From: Ignavibacteriaceae bacterium
Lineage (GTDB): Bacteria; Bacteroidota; Ignavibacteria; Ignavibacteriales; Ignavibacteriaceae
Assembly: GCA_013360295.1 (NCBI GenBank)
Contig: JABWCL010000015.1
Coordinates: 25,175 to 89,174 of the forward strand
Reading direction: 5' to 3'
DNA length: 64,000 nt
Shown here one piece after another: positions 61,698-64,000 of the stretch (its first letter is position 1; the number at the start of each line of letters is the position of its first letter). The notes below the pieces were generated by a model. That model saw nothing but the letters and a program-made list of their open reading frames with translations. It was not told the origin of the DNA and searched no databases. The position numbers and the translations under genes are program-made.

Positions 61698-62249
61698 TCA
61701 TTTCAGTAGCACAATTTTCTTCGTCTCGCTGTAGTTGCCCGCCTGCAACCGGTAGAAATAAATTCCTCCCGCCAGGCCTTCCGCGCTGAAAGATACTTCA
61801 TAACTTCCCGCGGGTTTTTCTTCGTTAACCAGCGTAGCGACTTCTTTGCCAAGCACATTGTATATGGTTAATAGTACGCGGTTGGCATTTGGTATGGTGT
61901 ACTTTATTGCGGTAGAAGGGTGATGCGAATGTATGTCTCGTCCAAAAGGATTAGGATAATTCTGATAAAGTGCAAAACTTATTGGCAGCTTTTCTTCATT
62001 TTCCAGACTAGTGGTTGAGTTTATGCTTTTATATACACCGCCGCCCTTGGTTCCGGTAAAGATATACCCGCCGGAATTGATTGCCAGTGACAAGGTGTAG
62101 CCGGTTTCCAATCCATCATTTATTTGTTTCCAGCTATCGCCATTATCTGTTGAGAGATAAACTCCGTTTCCGTTAGTTGCCGCAAAAATATGGCCGTCTG
62201 TATTTATTTTCAGTGAATTAGCCCGGATGTCTGGTAGACTTAATATGCT
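61698..62249 (-). pseudogene. C-terminal part of the propeller T9SS gene, beyond an internal stop
   Basis: This is the in-frame continuation of the gene at 62250 after its TAA. The reading frame is open throughout: another propeller repeat (VYLSTDNGDSWKQI), then a linker and a T9SS tail (ISFALYQNYPNPF...PSTAIKYTIP, ending TKKIVLLK). If translated alone it could start at TTG 62111 but would lack a signal peptide. The tail has an 8-residue insert (GRDIHSHH) in the middle of PNPFNPST. Confidence 0.8.
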
Positions 62250-63800
62250 TTACCAGTTGTTTCCATTATCCGTTGAGTGATAGACGCCGTTTAACGTCCC
62301 CATAAAAATATGTTCGTTAGAATTTATCGCCATAGATTTTGGGACGCTGCTAAAACCGTTGTTCAAGTGAATCCAATTATTTCCATTATCTGTTGAGCGA
62401 AAGAAGCCTGTCTCGGCCCAAGCATAAATATTATCATTTGGACTGACTGAAAGTAACAAATCATTACCGTTTATTAAACCAATTTGTGCCCAGTTGCTCC
62501 CGCTATTGGTTGAGCGATAGACACCGTATAAAGTCCCGGCAAAGATATGGCCGCTTGAATTTATAGCGAGTGATAAAATCTTGCTGGTTGTTAACCCAAT
62601 CTGTATCCAGTTGTCTCCATTATCGGTCGAGCGATAGACGCCATTTGTGGTCCCGGCAAAGATATGCCCGTTTGAATTTACTTCAAGTAATAAATCGTAA
62701 CTCGTTAAATCAAGTCGTACCCAGCTGCTTCCGTTGTCTGTTGAGCGCAAAACACCGCTACGATCAGCCCCTGCAAAAATATGGCCGCTTGAATTAATTG
62801 CCAACGACTTGATAATACTGGCTGACAAGCCATTATTTGCCTGAGTCCAGTTGTTTCCGTTATCCGTGGAGCGATAAACGCCCATCCAATTTGTTCCCGA
62901 AAAAATATCATCGTTTGAATTGATTGCCAGCGCCCTGATATCATTAATTGATAAGCCGCTATTAATTTGCACCCAACTGACTCCATTATCAGTTGAGCGG
63001 AGGATACCGAACCACCCGGTTCCTGCAAAAACGTGACCGATTGAGTTGATTGCCAATGTTTGGAAACCAAAAGTTACTGAACCGGTATTCATAAGAGTCC
63101 AGCTGTTTCCGTTGTCAATAGAGCGGTAGGCGCCGCCAAAATCAGTCCCCGCAAAAATATGTCCGCTTGAGTTTATTGCAAGCGATATAACATCCCTGTC
63201 TGTTAAACCGTTATTAATCTGGGTCCAACTGCTTCCGTTATCTGATGAGCGATATACGCCGCCATTATAAGTTCCCGCAAAAACATCCTGATTGAGCAGA
63301 TTGATTGCAATTGAATAGACTCCGCTGTATGCCAAACCTATATTTACCCAGTTGTTTCCGTTATCTGCGGAACGATAGATGCCGCCATTATAAGTTCCCG
63401 CAAAAATATGACCGTTAATGGGATTAATTGTCAGGGACAAGACAAAGGTGTCAATTAAACCATTATTTATCTGGGTCCAGCAGCTTCCGTTATCTGTTGA
63501 GCGATAGACGCCGCCTAAATAAGTTCCCGCAAAAATATGCCCACTGTGCCTATTGATTGCGAGTGAATAGATATAACCGGTCGTTAAACCGTTATTTATC
63601 TGAGTCCAGCTGTATCCGTCGTCAGTCGAGCGATAGAGGCCGCTTTCATAAGTTCCGGCAAAAATTTGTCCTTGTGAATTTATTGCCATTGAACTGATAT
63701 TTCCTAAATATGGCCCATTAGTTTGCTGCCAATAACTCTGTGTATAACATTTTGCAGTAAGCAATAAAAAAACAACTGCAAAAAATGCTATTCGATTCAT
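62250..63800 (-). CDS. Propeller-repeat secreted protein, truncated by in-frame stop
   Basis: A 516-residue product with a signal peptide (about 1-21) and about 14 repeats of roughly 37 residues with the pattern SLAINSSGHIFAGT...GVYRSTDNGxxW, a BNR/YCF48-like beta-propeller. It ends at TAA (62250-62252) after GNNW. The next residues continue the same repeat in the same frame and reach a T9SS tail 180 codons later, so the natural gene is very probably 61698-63800 (about 699 residues plus one stop). As truncated, the protein has no sorting tail and would stay periplasmic. Confidence 0.85.
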   Translation of the reverse strand: MNRIAFFAVVFLLLTAKCYTQSYWQQTNGPYLGNISSMAINSQGQIFAGTYESGLYRSTDDGYSWTQINNGLTTGYIYSLAINRHSGHIFAGTYLGGVYRSTDNGSCWTQINNGLIDTFVLSLTINPINGHIFAGTYNGGIYRSADNGNNWVNIGLAYSGVYSIAINLLNQDVFAGTYNGGVYRSSDNGSSWTQINNGLTDRDVISLAINSSGHIFAGTDFGGAYRSIDNGNSWTLMNTGSVTFGFQTLAINSIGHVFAGTGWFGILRSTDNGVSWVQINSGLSINDIRALAINSNDDIFSGTNWMGVYRSTDNGNNWTQANNGLSASIIKSLAINSSGHIFAGADRSGVLRSTDNGSSWVRLDLTSYDLLLEVNSNGHIFAGTTNGVYRSTDNGDNWIQIGLTTSKILSLAINSSGHIFAGTLYGVYRSTNSGSNWAQIGLINGNDLLLSVSPNDNIYAWAETGFFRSTDNGNNWIHLNNGFSSVPKSMAINSNEHIFMGTLNGVYHSTDNGNNW

Positions 63801-63818
63801 TTGATCTTCTTATTCAAA

Positions 63819-63854
63819 GAATTCTTAATTCTTAATTTTTAATTCTTAATTATT
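63819..63854. repeat. AT-rich repeat at a gene 3' end
   Basis: AATTCTTAATTCTTAATTTT block that runs into the stop codon of the partial T9SS gene at 63850. Confidence 0.55.
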
Positions 63855-64000
63855 TCACGTACAACATTTTCTTACTCTCATTAAACACCGGGTGTCCGCT
63901 TTCGCTGTCCCTTATCTCAAGTTTGTAAATGTATATTCCGCTCGTAAGGATATGATCTTCAAGGCCTTTTCGTATTTCAGGAGCGCCGAATTCCTCTTCG
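63850..64000 (-). CDS. T9SS sorting-domain protein (partial, runs off the window)
   Basis: Only the last 49 codons are inside the window. The visible end reads GIYIYKLEIRDSESG, then a short loop and ESKKMLYVK before the stop, which is the end of a type IX sorting domain. The rest of the gene is beyond 64000. The stop codon lies in an AT-rich repeat. Confidence 0.75.
   Translation of the reverse strand, partial: EEEFGAPEIRKGLEDHILTSGIYIYKLEIRDSESGHPVFNESKKMLYVK

Noticed and set aside
62250..63800. Regular repeats resembling a CRISPR array
   Set aside because: Period is about 111 bases and codes for propeller repeats (STDNGxxW) in an open frame; repeats vary at codon level.
1..64000. tRNA, rRNA, riboswitch or CRISPR elements
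   Set aside because: No cloverleaf T-arm pattern, conserved rRNA segment or known riboswitch core was recognised on either strand by reading.

Overview
The window reads as a chromosomal segment from a Bacteroidota/Chlorobiota-type bacterium, most likely the Ignavibacteria and relatives. The main reasons are a dense set of large secreted proteins ending in a type IX secretion (T9SS) type A sorting domain with the QNYPNPFNP signature, a FISUMP-domain protein, a periplasmic propeller/Y_Y_Y sensor kinase and a DUF4954 protein. This placement is inferred from protein families only; no rRNA gene is present and no search was run.

Positions 1-13217 (+ strand) are a polysaccharide locus of closely packed or overlapping genes: a 5'-truncated nucleotidyltransferase/hexapeptide-repeat/sugar-transferase fusion, a half-size outer-membrane channel protein, a Wzz/BY-kinase, five glycosyltransferases, a Wzx flippase, a hexapeptide acyltransferase, a 42-residue membrane protein and a Wzy/WaaL-like polymerase or ligase. 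Together they can prime, extend, modify, flip, polymerise and export a surface glycan.

Positions 13230-22629 (- strand) hold a small membrane protein, a tiny basic protein, DUF4954, the run acyl carrier protein > ADP-forming acyl-CoA synthetase > NagB, a FISUMP protein beside a T9SS protein, two tandem small membrane proteins sharing a WxIxxGDYIxD motif, and a lone receiver domain. Positions 23059-26716 encode a LuxR-type response regulator and its one-piece sensor kinase. From 26980 to 41828 there is a T9SS propeller protein, a TPR gene behind a textbook sigma-54 promoter, a Trm112-like protein, hypothetical proteins, a PDZ-alpha/beta hydrolase, two tandem approximately 1,015-residue T9SS paralogues with a lipoprotein, an AraC regulator and dCTP deaminase.

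Positions 42182-64000 (- strand) are almost entirely giant surface proteins and lipoproteins (photosynthesis-system-stability-type YCF48/BNR propellers, fibronectin type III arrays, an unassigned PPxPP...DARF module), interrupted by one HisH-like protein that has lost its nucleophilic cysteine. One propeller gene near the end is split by a single in-frame stop codon.

The most interesting structure outside the genes is a set of interspersed short repeats: GTAG...GGTCGCGACC...CTAC palindromes with a compensated base change, AT-rich AATTCTTAATTTTTAATT blocks that supply gene stop codons, and GATCAATGATCAA repeats. One of the last appears to have been absorbed in frame into a T9SS sorting domain. 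No tRNA, rRNA, CRISPR array, insertion sequence or phage gene was recognised.
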